Part shown: positions 13,527 to 25,593 of the stretch, piece by piece | Layout of the letters: each line of letters begins with the position of its first letter | Position numbering within the stretch: position 1 is the stretch's first letter | Assembly: GCF_963662255.1 (NCBI RefSeq) | Contig: NC_085059.1 | Coordinates: 6,171,234-6,235,233 of the forward strand | DNA from: Cinclus cinclus | Lineage: Eukaryota > Chordata > Aves > Passeriformes > Cinclidae | Direction: 5' to 3' | DNA length: 64,000 bases | Position numbers and translations under genes: made by a program | The notes under the pieces: generated by a model | The model's input: the letters and a program-made list of their open reading frames with translations, nothing else | Databases searched by the model: none | Told to the model about the DNA's origin: nothing

Positions 13527-13815
13527 CAGAAACATGGAATATCCTGAGCTGGAAGGGACCACAAATGATCATTGAGTCCAATTCTTGTCCCTGCACAGGA
13601 CACACAACTATCCCACCCTGTGCCTGAGAGCATTGTCCAAAGACTTCTTGAGCTCTGGCAGCCGTAACCATTCCCTGGGGAGCCTGTTCAGTGCCCGACC
13701 ACCCTCTGGGGAAAGAACCTTTTCCTGGCATCCAACCTAAACCTCCACAGACTCCAGCTGTTCCCTTGGGTCCTGTCCCAGGTCCCAAGAGAGCAGAGAT
13801 TGGATCCTGGCTGTC
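13527..13815 (-). mobile_element. CR1 LINE 3' fragment
   Basis: It starts with acatggaatatcctgagctg and continues through the same landmarks as the copy at 3769 (tgcctgagagcattgtcc, cccgaccaccctctgggg). Orientation and subfamily appear the same. It is truncated near 13815. Confidence 0.88.
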
Positions 13816-14044
13816 CCCTTGGCCGTTCATTCCCAACATGAGAGTGGATGTGAGCTGTGGCAGACAAGGGATGGTGTCCCGGCTCTGCCCTGCCACTCCT
13901 GCCTCTGGCATGGCTGGTGCAGTGGGATGTGTACCCAACAGGAATGGGGTTGGGACAGAAAAGAAACAGGTGTCTGAGGGGGATTGCACAGCACTGGTCA
14001 CTGGGAGATGCAGACAGTGACAGAGCTGTTGCTGGAGGGAGGAA

Positions 14045-14470
14045 GGGATTGGACAGGACAAGCATGGTATGGCCAGGAGGTGATGGAATGGGATGGCATG
14101 GGAGAGGACCTTTGAGACTGGACCAAGAGAATGGGGTTGGCTGCGATGGGATCAGAAAGGATAAAACAGAGGGGGAAAGATGGGACAGAATAAAGCAAAA
14201 GGGATGGGATGGCATGACATGGTAAGGGCTGAAACAAAGGGGATGGAATACATGGCATGGCATGGCATGAAAGGACACAGGAGAAAAAAAAAGGATAGAA
14301 TGGAATGGGGGATAAAATGGGGAATCAGATTGAATGGGATAGAATAAAACAGAAGGGAAGAGATGGCATGGCATGGCATGGCATGGCATGGCAAGGAATG
14401 AAAGGGATGGGATGGGATGGGATGGGATGGGATGGGATGGGATGGGATGGGATGGGATGGGATGGGATGG
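14045..14470. repeat. degenerate pentamer satellite (ATGGG/ATGGC)n
   Basis: A strongly purine-biased tract. It contains a clean (GCATG)n run at about 14362-14393 and an uninterrupted (GGGAT)n run at 14404-14470, with diverged pentamers to the left. The long minus-strand open frame across it (Ser-His-Pro-Ile-Pro repeats) is only the repeat read as protein. Confidence 0.9.
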
Positions 14471-16202
14471 ACCACTGACAGGATGGACGAGATGAAGAAG
14501 ACAAGAAATCCTCCTGGGAGCCATGTCTCTGTGGCCACTCTGGGATGGCCCAGCAGTGCCTCCTGACTTAGGGCAGAGCACAGCCCAGCAGGTGCTTGCC
14601 CAACATCCCCACCCATATCCTGGGTGCCCCGCTGGGCACGGCGCTGTGGGCGGGGAGCCACGTGCAAGGCTGGCACAGGCGTCTCCCGCTTTCCCATGCT
14701 GACGAGAATTGCTCCCTGGAGCGTGAGATCTGATTAGATTCATGACACACTGCAGCATGGCAACAACACCATGGCCAGGACCAGGGTGCGTGCCCTGTGC
14801 CCGACCCGTGCCTGACCCGGGCACAGCAGGAGTAGCAGGAACAGCCTGGGGAGGGGGCAGTCGGGCATGCTCTGGGATGTGCCCAGCCTGAGACATGGGA
14901 CAGGGACAGGGCTGGCTGCCAGTGAGCTGGGTTCTGCCGCACGTCCCCTGGGGCAGCCACCAGCTCTGGGGACTGCGGGAGGGATGGAGGGAGGGTCCGA
15001 GATTCCCTCACCCTGGCAGGTGGTTACCCCATCCCTACCTGAGGATTCCACGAGGGGTGAAGGGAGAATTGGAGGTTTTACCACCCCCAGCAGATGATTC
15101 GCCCTTTCCTACCTCCTGATGGATGTGAAATGATGCTCTCCCAGCCCTAGCTGGCAAGGCAGATGCAGATCCAACCCACCAGGGCAGCAGCTCATGGAGC
15201 CTTGGAGAGCCCCAGGCAGATGGGGGTCAGGGGAGCTGCCCAGTCTGGAGAGGATGTATCTTCAAAGGCCTCTCAAAGTAACAAACAGTACCTGTAATGC
15301 AGTTTACCCTTCACATTTGCTGCCTTGAATGGCTCCTGAGCGATGTCTGCCTCTTCATTTGAGATCTTTCAACAGCTGTCTGATAGAGAAGACCTTTATC
15401 TCGCCTCTCCCGGGCTCCCATCCAACACTGGTCTCTGGAGGTGGGGAAGAAGAGGGAAAAAGCCAGAATTCACTCCTGACCGAGACTCTCACCTAATCCA
15501 CTGTGTGTGGAAAATTACTGCCACCGCACGGTGCCCAGCCTGGCCCCCTTCCCACCCACGCCAGCCACTGACTGCTCCTAAGGCTTTTGTGCCTGTTTTT
15601 TTTTTTCTCTCCTCTTCCTGCTGGGAGAATGGGAACTTCAGCGTTTGGACAAACCCTTGAGAAAACAACTTCACACGTGCTTGGGGCACTGAGTCGGTTT
15701 TTTATTTAATTTTGTCTCATCCTGAGATGGATTTGCCTGGAATCACTGTGCCGGCTGTGAAAGCCCCCCAGCCCCCCAGCACACTGCCCAGATCTGGGGC
15801 CATTCATGCCAGTAGCTTTGCTGGGAACCTGTTAAGCTGTGCCAGCACTGCAGGCTGTGGCACCAAGCTTTGCCCCTCCAGGCATGAATCCAGCCTGGCA
15901 ATGGCACCAAGTCCCACTCAGCCCTGGTCACCTCACAGGCACACTTCCACCCCAGAGGAGATGATGTGAAAAAGCTCTCCAGGATGGTGTTGAGCTTCAG
16001 GAGAGGTCACCTCACTCCTCTGCTCAATACAGGCAAAATAAGGTGAGGAGTCACCTCTGCCACCCCAAGATATCTGCCCAGATATGAAGGTTGCCCATGA
16101 AATGCCTCTAGAAATGAAGGTTGCCCATGCTGGGTTGCTCCTGCACAGCCAGAGAGATCAAGGCACTACCAAGCTTCCCCTGAGATCTGCAACATGTGCT
16201 TC

Positions 16203-16425
16203 AGCATCCCATTGTATCCTGGGATCCACTGAAAGGGTTGTCAGGCACTGGAACAGGCTGACCTGGGAAATGGTGGAGTCACCAGTCCCTGAAAGAGTTC
16301 CAAAAATGCATAGATGCAGCACCTGGGGAGATGGTTTGGTGGTGGCCTTGGCAGTGCTGGGTGAATGGGTGGACTTGATGATCCTAGAGGGCTTTTCCAG
16401 CCTTAGTGAATCCATGCCACTGCCT
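16203..16425 (+). mobile_element. CR1 LINE 3' fragment
   Basis: Landmarks are caggcactggaacaggctga, agtccctgaaagagttcc, and the near-terminal gacttgatgatcctagagg...cttttccagcctt. The final octamer repeats are degraded. Boundaries are approximate. Confidence 0.75.
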
Positions 16426-17685
16426 GGGCCCTTGCTGGCCCCCAAGGAATGAAGGCACCAGGCTGTGCTTTTGTTCTCCAGAGGGGCTGTGCCATCAGCA
16501 TCTCCTCTTGTCCCCAGCACCTGCAACTGCATGGTCCTGTGACATATTCACCAGCAGTTTGCAAAGCACTCAGTCCCAGAACTGGGATTAAAGACAGGCA
16601 GGTGCAGAGTTTCTTCCCACCTGGGTGCTCTGGACAATGCTTCGCCTGAAGGAGAAGGTGCACAAAGCTTCCCACACTGCTGACTGGAAAGAAAGGATTG
16701 TTCTCCCTAGATCACAGTTGGGGAAGTTGAGTCACAGGGCAGTAAATCTCAGAGCTCAGAGAGAGGTCGTTTGGCTAATTTTGTCTTGCCTGTGAATACC
16801 AGGCAGAAGGAAACAGAAATGTAAATTGTTTCCTGTGGCAAATAAACCCCCAAGAGCCACACATTTTACCTTCTGTATTCTCTTTTCACATCATCCAGTG
16901 GCCAGTTCAGACTGAGGCGTTGCAACCCCTGTGCCATGTGTGACCCCAAACTCCTCCTCATCACTGCTGGGAGGGGCTGAATAAATTACAGGGAATTTGC
17001 TTTCTCCATTCCTCAAATTATTTTGGAGCTATAAAACACTTGCAGTGCAGCTGCCAAGTGTGATCACCTGTGTGATCTTGCCCAGGGCCACAGAGATCTG
17101 AGCCCTGGAGACACTCGGTGATCGATTGGAGTCCTGGACACACTCGGTGATCTCACCCCTCTGGCAGAGCTGATGGCACTCACTTCACCTGAGAGCTGGG
17201 GGGAGGGAAATCGAGACACAAGGGTGCAAACCCATTCCCCAATCAGCAAAGGCCATGCCTACCCATGCACATGCTGACTGTACAAATAAAACTGCAGCAC
17301 CACCGCAGTGGTGCTGGTGCCAAGAATTTATAGTTCCACTGCACCTGAAGTCCCTGCCCAGGCCCAGGAGAGGGGAGGCAGCTGCAGTCTGGCTGCCTGG
17401 GTGGAGAGAAAGGGAAAAAAATTCCTTGCTGCTTTGGGCAAATAAAGCAGTGGGAGGCTGGGTTCACGCTCGGGTGGGTCAGCGTGGTTCTCCCCAGCAG
17501 CGTGCTTTGGGAAAACCAACCCCCTCCACAGCATCCTGCCACCACCACTGGCAGCCCCGGGAGTGACATGGCACAGGACCAACCCACACATCACCAGGGG
17601 TGAGCTGCCATCACTGGCAGGATGATCAGAGGTCTGTGGACTAGCTGGAATAATCTTTTGCTAAGATGGGATGCTGGACAGCGTT

Positions 17686-17704
17686 TCCCGAAGTGTCTTC
17701 GGGA
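17686..17704. other. perfect 8-bp stem with 3-nt loop
   Basis: TCCCGAAG-TGT-CTTCGGGA, a compact palindrome in AT-rich, repeat-free DNA (17640-17830). No RNA gene is recognised around it. Confidence 0.6.
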
Positions 17705-18918
17705 GTCCGGCTCTGTGAAGGAATGGAAATTGCAGGAATGAGGTACCTAAATAAGAGCAAGGTACTTGAAAGCCACTCTGGAACAGGCTTTTAATTTACC
17801 ATCTACCCATACAGTAAGAAAGCCTCTTGAAGGATAAGGGCTGTGTTGTAGACAGGCAGGAGGCATCTGTCTAACCTGGTCCCCCTTTTCCATTGGGGCC
17901 AGCGCCGGGTGCCTGGGGAAGTGATTACAAATGGGGTTGGCATGTGTAACATTTGCTTGCTCCCCTGATCTCCAGGCATTCATGGAGCAGGGTTTTATGA
18001 GCTAGAGAGGTGCTGTCTTTCTCCTTAAGGGCTCTCCATGGGTTTTTTCCATGTGTCTTTGAACTCTCACACCTCCCATGCGAAGTGGGAGCACCCGCTC
18101 CCCCTGCAGCGTGGAGCTCTTCTTAAGGATGCTCCATGGAACAGACATCTTCTCAGGTTTCCTTTGAACCTGGCCCCTACTAACCGTGTTGCACCTAGAC
18201 TCCAGCTGATACATGAGAAAAGGAGTGAACAACCACTCGTTTTCCCCCTGCTGCTCAGAAGTCTCTGCTTCCAGGAGTTGGATCTTCCACCACCACTAAG
18301 GATGCCATGGAACAAAATGACTTCATGCCCCTTGTCGTGGATGGCTTTGGACATATTTTTTCTTTTCCAACCCTGACCAAAACAAAGAAATGCAGGAAGA
18401 AAATTCTGTTCTGCCCCATTTTCTGGCTCACTGCAGTTCACAAGTGACCTTGGAGCTCCCCGCTGTGCTGAGAGCATCTCTGAACCTCAGCACTGCTTCC
18501 AGAGGTAGGAAAAGTGAGCCACAGGGCAATTGCTTAGACTTCTTCTGGTCACCTCCTAGCTCCCCACAAGACAGTTTAAAAAGGCACCCAAAAATCAGTC
18601 TGGCCAGCACCACTGGGGCATTTAAACTCTGCTTTTCCTTGTGTGGATTTATCCTCACCAGCACTGCTTATTCTCATTACAGGCTTTTTAATATCCAAAA
18701 CAGTGAGAGCAGGTAAACTGAGGCACCAGAGGGGCTCCTGCAGCCTAAACAAAACCCCACAGTGCAGTGGTAACACAGGTGTAGATCCCCCCACACCTGA
18801 ACCCCTTGCCCCCTGACCTGGCAGGACACCTGGGGATGGCAGTGGCTGGACAGTGGGGACAGGGGTTGGCAGTGGCTCACAGAGGGGCTGTTCCATAACC
18901 CAGGAGCCTGGCAGCCAA

Positions 18919-18996
18919 GGCAGGGATGCAGAAGCAGGGAATCAGAGGCAGAGATGCAGAAGCAGGGAATCAGAGGCAGGGATGCAGAGGCAGGGG
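18919..18996. repeat. 28-bp tandem repeat, about 2.7 copies
   Basis: Units start at gatgcag 18925, 18953 and 18981, exactly 28 bp apart. Confidence 0.85.
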
Positions 18997-20194
18997 CACC
19001 ACCAGCACGGGCTCCCCAGCCCCAGCCAGGCAGCTGATTAAAATGCAGTCCGGCCACCCCGGGCCTGTCCCCACCGTCTCCCGGCTTTAAATAATAGCTT
19101 AATTATCTCATTTACATTTGGCTCCTTTCAGGGAGGCACTGCAGTTGATTAACATTTTCTCTCCCGGTGTCTTGCTCTTCATCCCCGCTTCATCCCACCC
19201 TTCCCACGCTGCTGGTCCCAGTCCCCCGGGCACGGCTCCCTGCTCCCACCACGGTCACCCAGCCCCGCTGCCTCCAGCCCCGTTCCTCCCGCCGAGGCAG
19301 GGCTCTCCAGGGCTCTGGAAATGCCCAGACCCTGCTTGCAGATGGCCACAGCAGATGTAGATGCTGGAGGATGGGAATCAGTGCCCTGGCTGGGCAGCTG
19401 TGGGATGAAGGCTCTCCTCATCTTCTCTCGGTGTCCTGCCATTGCTTTGCTGCCGGCGCTGCCCCTGATCTCTCCCCACGTTCCCTCTTCCACCCCTCAC
19501 TGGGCAGCTTTTAACTTTCTTTTTTATCTTCTCTTTTTAAATCTCCTTTGAACGCTCCAGCCAAACACTGAATTCCTTTGAAGAAGAAGAAAATGTCTCT
19601 GTGGGTTGCCCTTTCTCACCGGCTGGAGCTGTGAGAGATCCCAGTGCCCAGCCTGAGACCCCTGTGGCTCCCCCAGCGCCAGGCACATCCCCAGGGGTGT
19701 TCCTGGAGGAGACCAGGACTAGAGGCATCACCTCCCAGACCCTCCAAGCCCAGAAAAAACAGGTTGTGCTCCTTCATCACATGAAGTCTCTGGGACAAAT
19801 TATTGTCCCCTGCCTTGCTGAAGGGGAGATTTTGCAACAAAATTAATGTGTAATTATCTTCCCAGGCCCCAAGGCCATGAGGCAGAGGAGGAGCCAGGAG
19901 GATGTGTGTGGACTCTTGCTCTCCCCACCGGTCACACCATACCCCGAACTGGGACAGGACCTCACAGACAGGGGTAGGGAGGTGATGCCACCAGAGCCCC
20001 ATCCCACTGGTGCTGGGGGACAAGGATGTCCTCAAGGCTCTTCATTAAACCTGCTTACTGCTGCATGAGCCCGTGGCCTGGCAGCCCCTTTCCCCCCTCC
20101 TCTCACCCCCCTTCCCTGGCTCCCTGCATCCCTCCCCAGGCTTGGCACAGCCAGCCGAGCCGCAGCGCAGCGCTGCAGACCCCGCTGCTGAATC

Positions 20195-20720
20195 CCAACC
20201 TCCTGCGTGACTGCCAGGCATTTCCAGATAGTCCTATTGATCCTGTGGAGCCTCCGAAACCCCCATCCCTGCTGCTAATTTAGCTGGGACAGCCGCGCCG
20301 TCCCTTCTCCCTTTGATCCGCTCCCTCCCGCTCCCTTCAAACAGCCCCCCACTGCCAGGAGAGTTTGTGCTCAGTGCAGAGGTGCTCTTTTTGGAACATA
20401 TATTTTTAATGGGTATTTCAGACGTGACGCAGGCACGAGGGAGCAATTCTCCCGTGCCCTGGTATTTACATATTTTCCAGCACAGGCAGGGGAAGGTTTC
20501 ACGGAGGGAGCCCGGCAAACAGGAAGGAAAGGAGCTTTGTGCTTTGTATTGCCAGGGCCCAATTACAGCCTGAAAGGCGAGGAGCCCATCCGGGTATTGC
20601 CCTCTCCAGCCAGTCCAGGCTGCAATTATAGTCCTCGCCAAGCTCAGCAGGGTCTGGGAAAAAAATAGATCTCAAGAGCTTCACAAATGATCACTAGCTC
20701 ACTCTTCGGGGCACGGGGAT
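20195..20720. other. candidate constrained non-coding element
   Basis: A balanced, repeat-free stretch with runs such as ggaacatatatttttaatgg, ggtatttacatattttccag and gctgcaattatagtcctcgc. It differs in texture from the CR1-rich DNA around it. The minus-strand frame (20234-20641) shows no known family. Confidence 0.25.
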
Positions 20721-21554
20721 TTTAGGGCACCATCTGCTCTCTCTTCTCTGCCAACACAGATCCTAAACACTACTGGGTTTCACCTGGTTCCTGAAAGAGA
20801 AGGAGAGCAAGGGAGAGCCCCAAAGCTTCCTGCTGTGCTGGAAGGGAGGGATGGGAAGCTGCGACTGGGGAGCTGACGCTGCAGGGATGTGGCCGGTGGT
20901 ACCTCCAGGAGGGCTTCGGGTGGGATGTGAGAGGAGATCCCACAGAGAAAAGGGGGTGGGAGGTGCAGAGGGATGCTGGGATGAGGTTTCCCAGTCCCAC
21001 TGGGACTGACTTTCCCACAGAGGACGTGACTCCCAGCCTGGGGCATGCCCAGGCATCCCTCTGCTGCTGGTACAAGCCCAGAGCTGGCCGGAGCCCTGTG
21101 AGGGTGCCTGTGTTGCCAGAGGGACAGCACCCAGCCTGGCACCCTCTGGGCAGCTCACACCACAATCCAGGTCACTTCTGAAGCCCATTCAGGCCACTAA
21201 ATGTCACCCCCCAAGCTGCTGGCAGGCTTGGCTGCCCTCAAGGTGGTGCCCAGCACGGGGACAAGAGTGTGTGACAGCAGAGGATGGTGGCACTGCTGCC
21301 TGAGGACCTGTGCTGGGAACCAGGGAGGGCAGAGCACTGGTTCTCCAGGGAATCTGTCACTGTGACTGGGGGGACTCCCTTTAAGCTTCAGGCCACGTGC
21401 CTTTGACCACGGTAAAATCTGATGGCAACAGCATTTTCCAGAGTTCCAGGGCAGTTTCTGGGCAATGACTGGGAAAACTAAGCTGCAGAGAGAGTAGGGA
21501 AAGGCAAAAAGAGCTGTATGGAAAAATAGATGGAAATATATGAGAATCACGATG

Positions 21555-21655
21555 TGATTCATGGGCTGTCCTGTGCAGGGCCAGGAGACGGACTCAACAG
21601 TCCTTAGGTCCCTCCCAGCTCAGGATATTCCATGATTCTGTGGTATTGTGTATTG
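21555..21655 (+). mobile_element. short CR1 LINE 3' tail
   Basis: Only the last 100 bp or so remain, ending in ggatattccatgattctgtg. The preceding ggtccctcccagctcagg matches the CR1 3' UTR. Confidence 0.75.
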
Positions 21656-24001
21656 TGCTAAGACCAGCAAGCTCTGATTCTGAGCCAAACCAGCAAAAAC
21701 TGGAGCTGTGCAAGTGAGTGAGCCAGGTTTGACCTTCAGGCTCTGCTAGGACTAAAGTAACGTGCAAGGGGAGGGTCTGTCCTACTAAACTGAACTCCCA
21801 GAGAACCACCACGCTGCTCTCAACACGTAGGAATTGTGTTTTCTTTGAAGCTCTTTCAGTCTCAAAGTCCTGCCTGGCAATTATACACATTTTCAGGTCT
21901 GAATTTGTTGGCCTGTCTCTAGACATATGCTGTATGATATGATATGGAGCATTTGGGCATAGAATTCCATGCAGCAGAGCCGTCTGCTTCCGAGCGCTCC
22001 CGCTGTGGCTCTCTCTGCTCCTTCAGCTCTCTGAAACCTACAGATTAATATTTTGATGTACAGGAGGCTGGCTCTGCATCTCAGCATGGGCAGGGCAGGG
22101 CAGGGATAAACCCAAATCCAGCAAAGCAGGGAGGGCACCTGGGACAGAGTTTGGGACAGGGTGAGCAGTTCTGTCACCATGGCCAGGTGCAGGTCACTCA
22201 CCTCTCCCATGCTTTTTCCCAAAATGTTGACCATAAACATCTCAACGTCAGTGAGGAGGACCATAACTGTTCCTGCAGTCAGGGAATGGGATGTGGCAAG
22301 CTCTGTGGGGTGCATTAAACCCAGCCTCGTGCCTTGCTTTTCAGGGCTGTCCACACAGTGAACCACCCAGAACAGTGGCACAGGTTTCCTGCTGTCCTCC
22401 CCAGCTTTGACTAGGATTTTTGGGCGTGGGAATCATTTAGAGAAATAGCGGGGCAGACCAGAAGCTGATTCTGGTTTCCATCAGTAGATTCCAGAGTTAA
22501 AATCAAGCTGTTGTCAAGACAAAGATTGTCCAAAGAAAGCAACTGCAGGCAGGGTTGCACACCAGATGTGATGGGGTGATGACTGCAGCTCCCAGCACAC
22601 TCTGGATGTGAGGACCAGCTCTGCCAGTCTCCTGCCTTTCCCTTGGCAGAAGACCTGACTCTCTGCAGGATCCCCTCCATGAGGACACTTTGCAGCAAGG
22701 GTCAAGGGCAGATTTCCCTCTTTGGAGTGCACAGTGCGGGTCTGACCAGGATGAGCATCCTCAGGCACACCCCAAAAGGCTGGATGGGCAGAATCCTGTT
22801 AATTTGACCTACACTTGATCCTGGAAATGGCTCTTGAGGTCCCCACTCAGCAGCCAGGCACTGAGTGTGGCTGTGGGTCATGAGCAGGGTCATGGCATGT
22901 CCTGGCTAGAGCCCTGCAGTTCCCACTGACCAACCTGTCCCACGTGCCATGCCCAGCCCTGGGAGCTTCCTGGGCTCAGGGGGCATTGGCACCTGGCTGA
23001 GTGAGGAGGAAGAGCCATTCCAGAGCTACAGGCACAGAGATCCCATCCAACGGGGGGCCCAGTCCCTGCAGAAGGGAGGTTCTAGAGGCCAGTTTGGAGG
23101 CCAGATTGGAGATGTCCCTTCCTGCACCTTGTTTCCTCTCTGAAGAGCTCTTATTGCCACAGGGATAAGAGGAAGGACACGCAGTGCTGTGGTCCAGCCT
23201 GGGGATGCTCCCAGCAGCTGCCAGTGAGGCAGAAGTGGCCAAGCCCGAGCCCCACCATGTTCTAACACAGGTATGGCACCCAGCGAGGTGTCAGTCCCCA
23301 GTGACTGCATTCCAGCTCCCAGCCAGAGCCAGCTTTACCTCCCTGTGCAGGAGAGAGACCCTGGCTGAGCATGGTGTCCAGCCTGAGGTCTCCAGCACTT
23401 TGCCAGCCACCTTCCCAGCAATGTGTAGGGTGGGGAGCTGACGTTACCTGGCTCTTTGCTGTGTTTGCCCCTCCTGGTTTGGCCCTGATGGAGCCACGAG
23501 TGGTAGTGATGGTTTGTGCATCCCTTCTGATGAGGTCTTGCAGCCCAGGAGACCCTACAGTCCTCAGGCTGTAGGGTGAGACACAGCCTTGCCTGTGACC
23601 CTCACAGGAGTGCCAGCACTGCTGTCTAAGGACTGAAGGAGGTCCTGAACCACAGTGGGAAATGCCACAAGTCTCTACATTAGGACTTCTCCAAGTCCCA
23701 TCTTCCAGGGAGTTCCAGCTGAGTGAATCCTGGACCAGGTCTCCGTCACACTGAGACTCCTTCCCAGCCCCAAACACCACAAGTGGTACCATTTCTGCTG
23801 CCTCACCTTCCAGCCTGTGCTCGAAGCTACAGAAGAATGGAGTCCTCCCTTGAGCCCACCGTGCTGCCAAGCCCTGGCCCCCACCTCCCATGCACACCAC
23901 TGCCCCTAAAAAGCCAAAGCCACATGCCTTGCTCCCAGCTGCTGGAGAACAGCCAGGAACCACTTCCAGACTGCGTCACCATATTCGTGGCCTCTCTTGG
24001 G

Positions 24002-24011
24002 CTATATTTAG
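24002..24011 (+). promoter_or_regulatory. MEF2-consensus site CTATATTTAG
   Basis: An exact match to the MEF2 consensus YTAWWWWTAR, in a non-repeat AT-rich pocket at 23980-24060. Function is inferred from motif only. Confidence 0.3.
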
Positions 24012-24092
24012 TTTTGCGACTGCAGGTTTTTCTGGACGTCGAGTTGCTAAAGAACTGGCACTCCCCACTCAGAGCAGCACGCATCCCGAAGG

Positions 24093-24178
24093 GGAGCTGA
24101 GCTGGGAGGGGGGGGCTGAGCTGGGAGGAGGGGGCTGAGCTGGGAGGAGGGGGCTGAGCTGGGAAGGGGGAGCTGAGC
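24093..24178. repeat. 19-bp G-rich minisatellite, about 4.5 copies
   Basis: The unit gagctgggaggagggggct starts at 24099, 24118, 24137 and 24156. G runs of 5-8 give quadruplex potential. Confidence 0.88.
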
Positions 24179-24778
24179 AGCAAAGGGAGAGCTGCGCAAG
24201 CTGAAGGAACCCTGAGCATCCCCCAGGTGAGGTTTGCCTTGCTGACAGGAACAACCAGCACATTGCAATTTTAGCCCTCCCCGTCTCCTCTGCATGTAAG
24301 TGCATGTGGAGCTGGGGAGTTGTGCTGAGCCAACTTTGGATTGCCACAGCCAGCAGATCTGGAGAGCATGTGAACCTTCAGCGCCAAAAGCTGCCTTGCA
24401 AAGAGGTCACAGAAAACACAGAGGGAGGAACCGTGGCGGTGCTGCACATCAGCCACTCTGGTCCGCAGGTTTTTTTACAAGTCTGAGCTCAGAGGCACTG
24501 ACTCAACCACTGCAGCCTCCCTCTGGTCCCCCGAGGCCCCAGGTGCTCCAGACCAGCCTGCAGCACAGCAGGGGATGGCAGGAGTGATCTCTGGGCATCC
24601 CACTGGGTACCTTTGGCTCAGGTACACCTGGGCAGCTGCCAGACCCTGTGAGTCTCCTTCTGCTTCACTCTGGTATCTGGGACAGTCCTAGGATGGGACA
24701 CGTGCCCGGGAGATGCCATGGATGGGGTGTGGGTCTATCAAATCCCATGTCCTGGTGCAGAACAGGGGGAGCTCTGAA

Positions 24779-24892
24779 CACCTGGTCTAGAGGAGGATGT
24801 CTCTGCCCGTGGCAAGGGGTTGGAATGAGAACAGCTTTAAGGTCCCTTCCAACCCAAACCATTCCAGGATTTTATGATATGATTCTATGAAG
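24779..24892 (+). mobile_element. CR1 LINE 3' tail
   Basis: It contains ggtcccttccaacccaaacc and ends in atgatatgattctatga, the diagnostic 3' end. It faces, tail to tail, the older CR1 fragment that begins about 120 bp to the right. Confidence 0.85.
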
Positions 24893-25009
24893 CCAGTGCA
24901 TGCTGATCCATGGCCTTGGACATGGTTCAGCCACCCTCTTCCAGCCTTCAGGAGCCCAAAAACTGCTTTGGAGTTCGTTATGTGAGGAGGTGGAGCAGTC
25001 CTGGAATGC

Positions 25010-25355
25010 AGACCTCAACATAAAGTGGCAGAATTTCCCAGGTCAGAGGGGACCTCAGGAGGTCTCTAGTTCAGCTTTCTGCACAAAGCAAGATCAGCTG
25101 CAAGACCTCATTGTCCAATGGGGCTTGAAAACCTCAGAGGATGGAGACAGTTCAGCTTTCCTGGACAAGCTGCTGATGCTTGGCTTCCTTCATGGAAAAA
25201 AGTGTGTCTTTATTACCAGTCTGAGCTTCTCTTAATTTACCTCATACCCGTTGTCTCTCTTCCTCTCACCATACACTGCTCTGAAGAGTCTGGCTGTCTT
25301 CTCGAACACCTCCTCACATCTACTGCATGGTTGCTTTAGATCCCTCTGAATCCCT
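25010..25355 (-). mobile_element. older, diverged CR1-like LINE fragment
   Basis: In reverse complement it resembles CR1 3' sequence: a tail-like agaatttcccaggtcagagg, then aggacctc-type and ctttcctggacaagctgctg-like segments. It is more diverged than its neighbours, so the assignment and limits are less certain. Confidence 0.5.
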
Positions 25356-25444
25356 CCCTTCTCAAGGATAAATCTCCCACTGCTGTTCTCATCATCCTTG
25401 AAAGGGGAGGATCTACCTCCAGAAAGAAAATTTAAAAAAAAATA

Positions 25445-25593
<149 letters not shown>

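Larger units (their letters stand above)
14471..20194. other. non-coding flank with one CR1 fragment
   Basis: Besides the CR1 at 16203 and the small repeats listed, there are AT-rich repeat-free pockets at 15240-15420 (CAGCTG beside CTGATAG), 16690-17060, 17640-17830 and 19080-19160. A 16-bp direct repeat atgaaggttgcccatg occurs twice near 16084 and 16114. No gene. Confidence 0.45.

Noticed and set aside
13688..14896. 402-codon minus-strand frame
   Set aside because: Translation of the ATGGG/ATGGC pentamers plus a CR1 fragment; repeats of Ser-His-Pro-Ile-Pro only.
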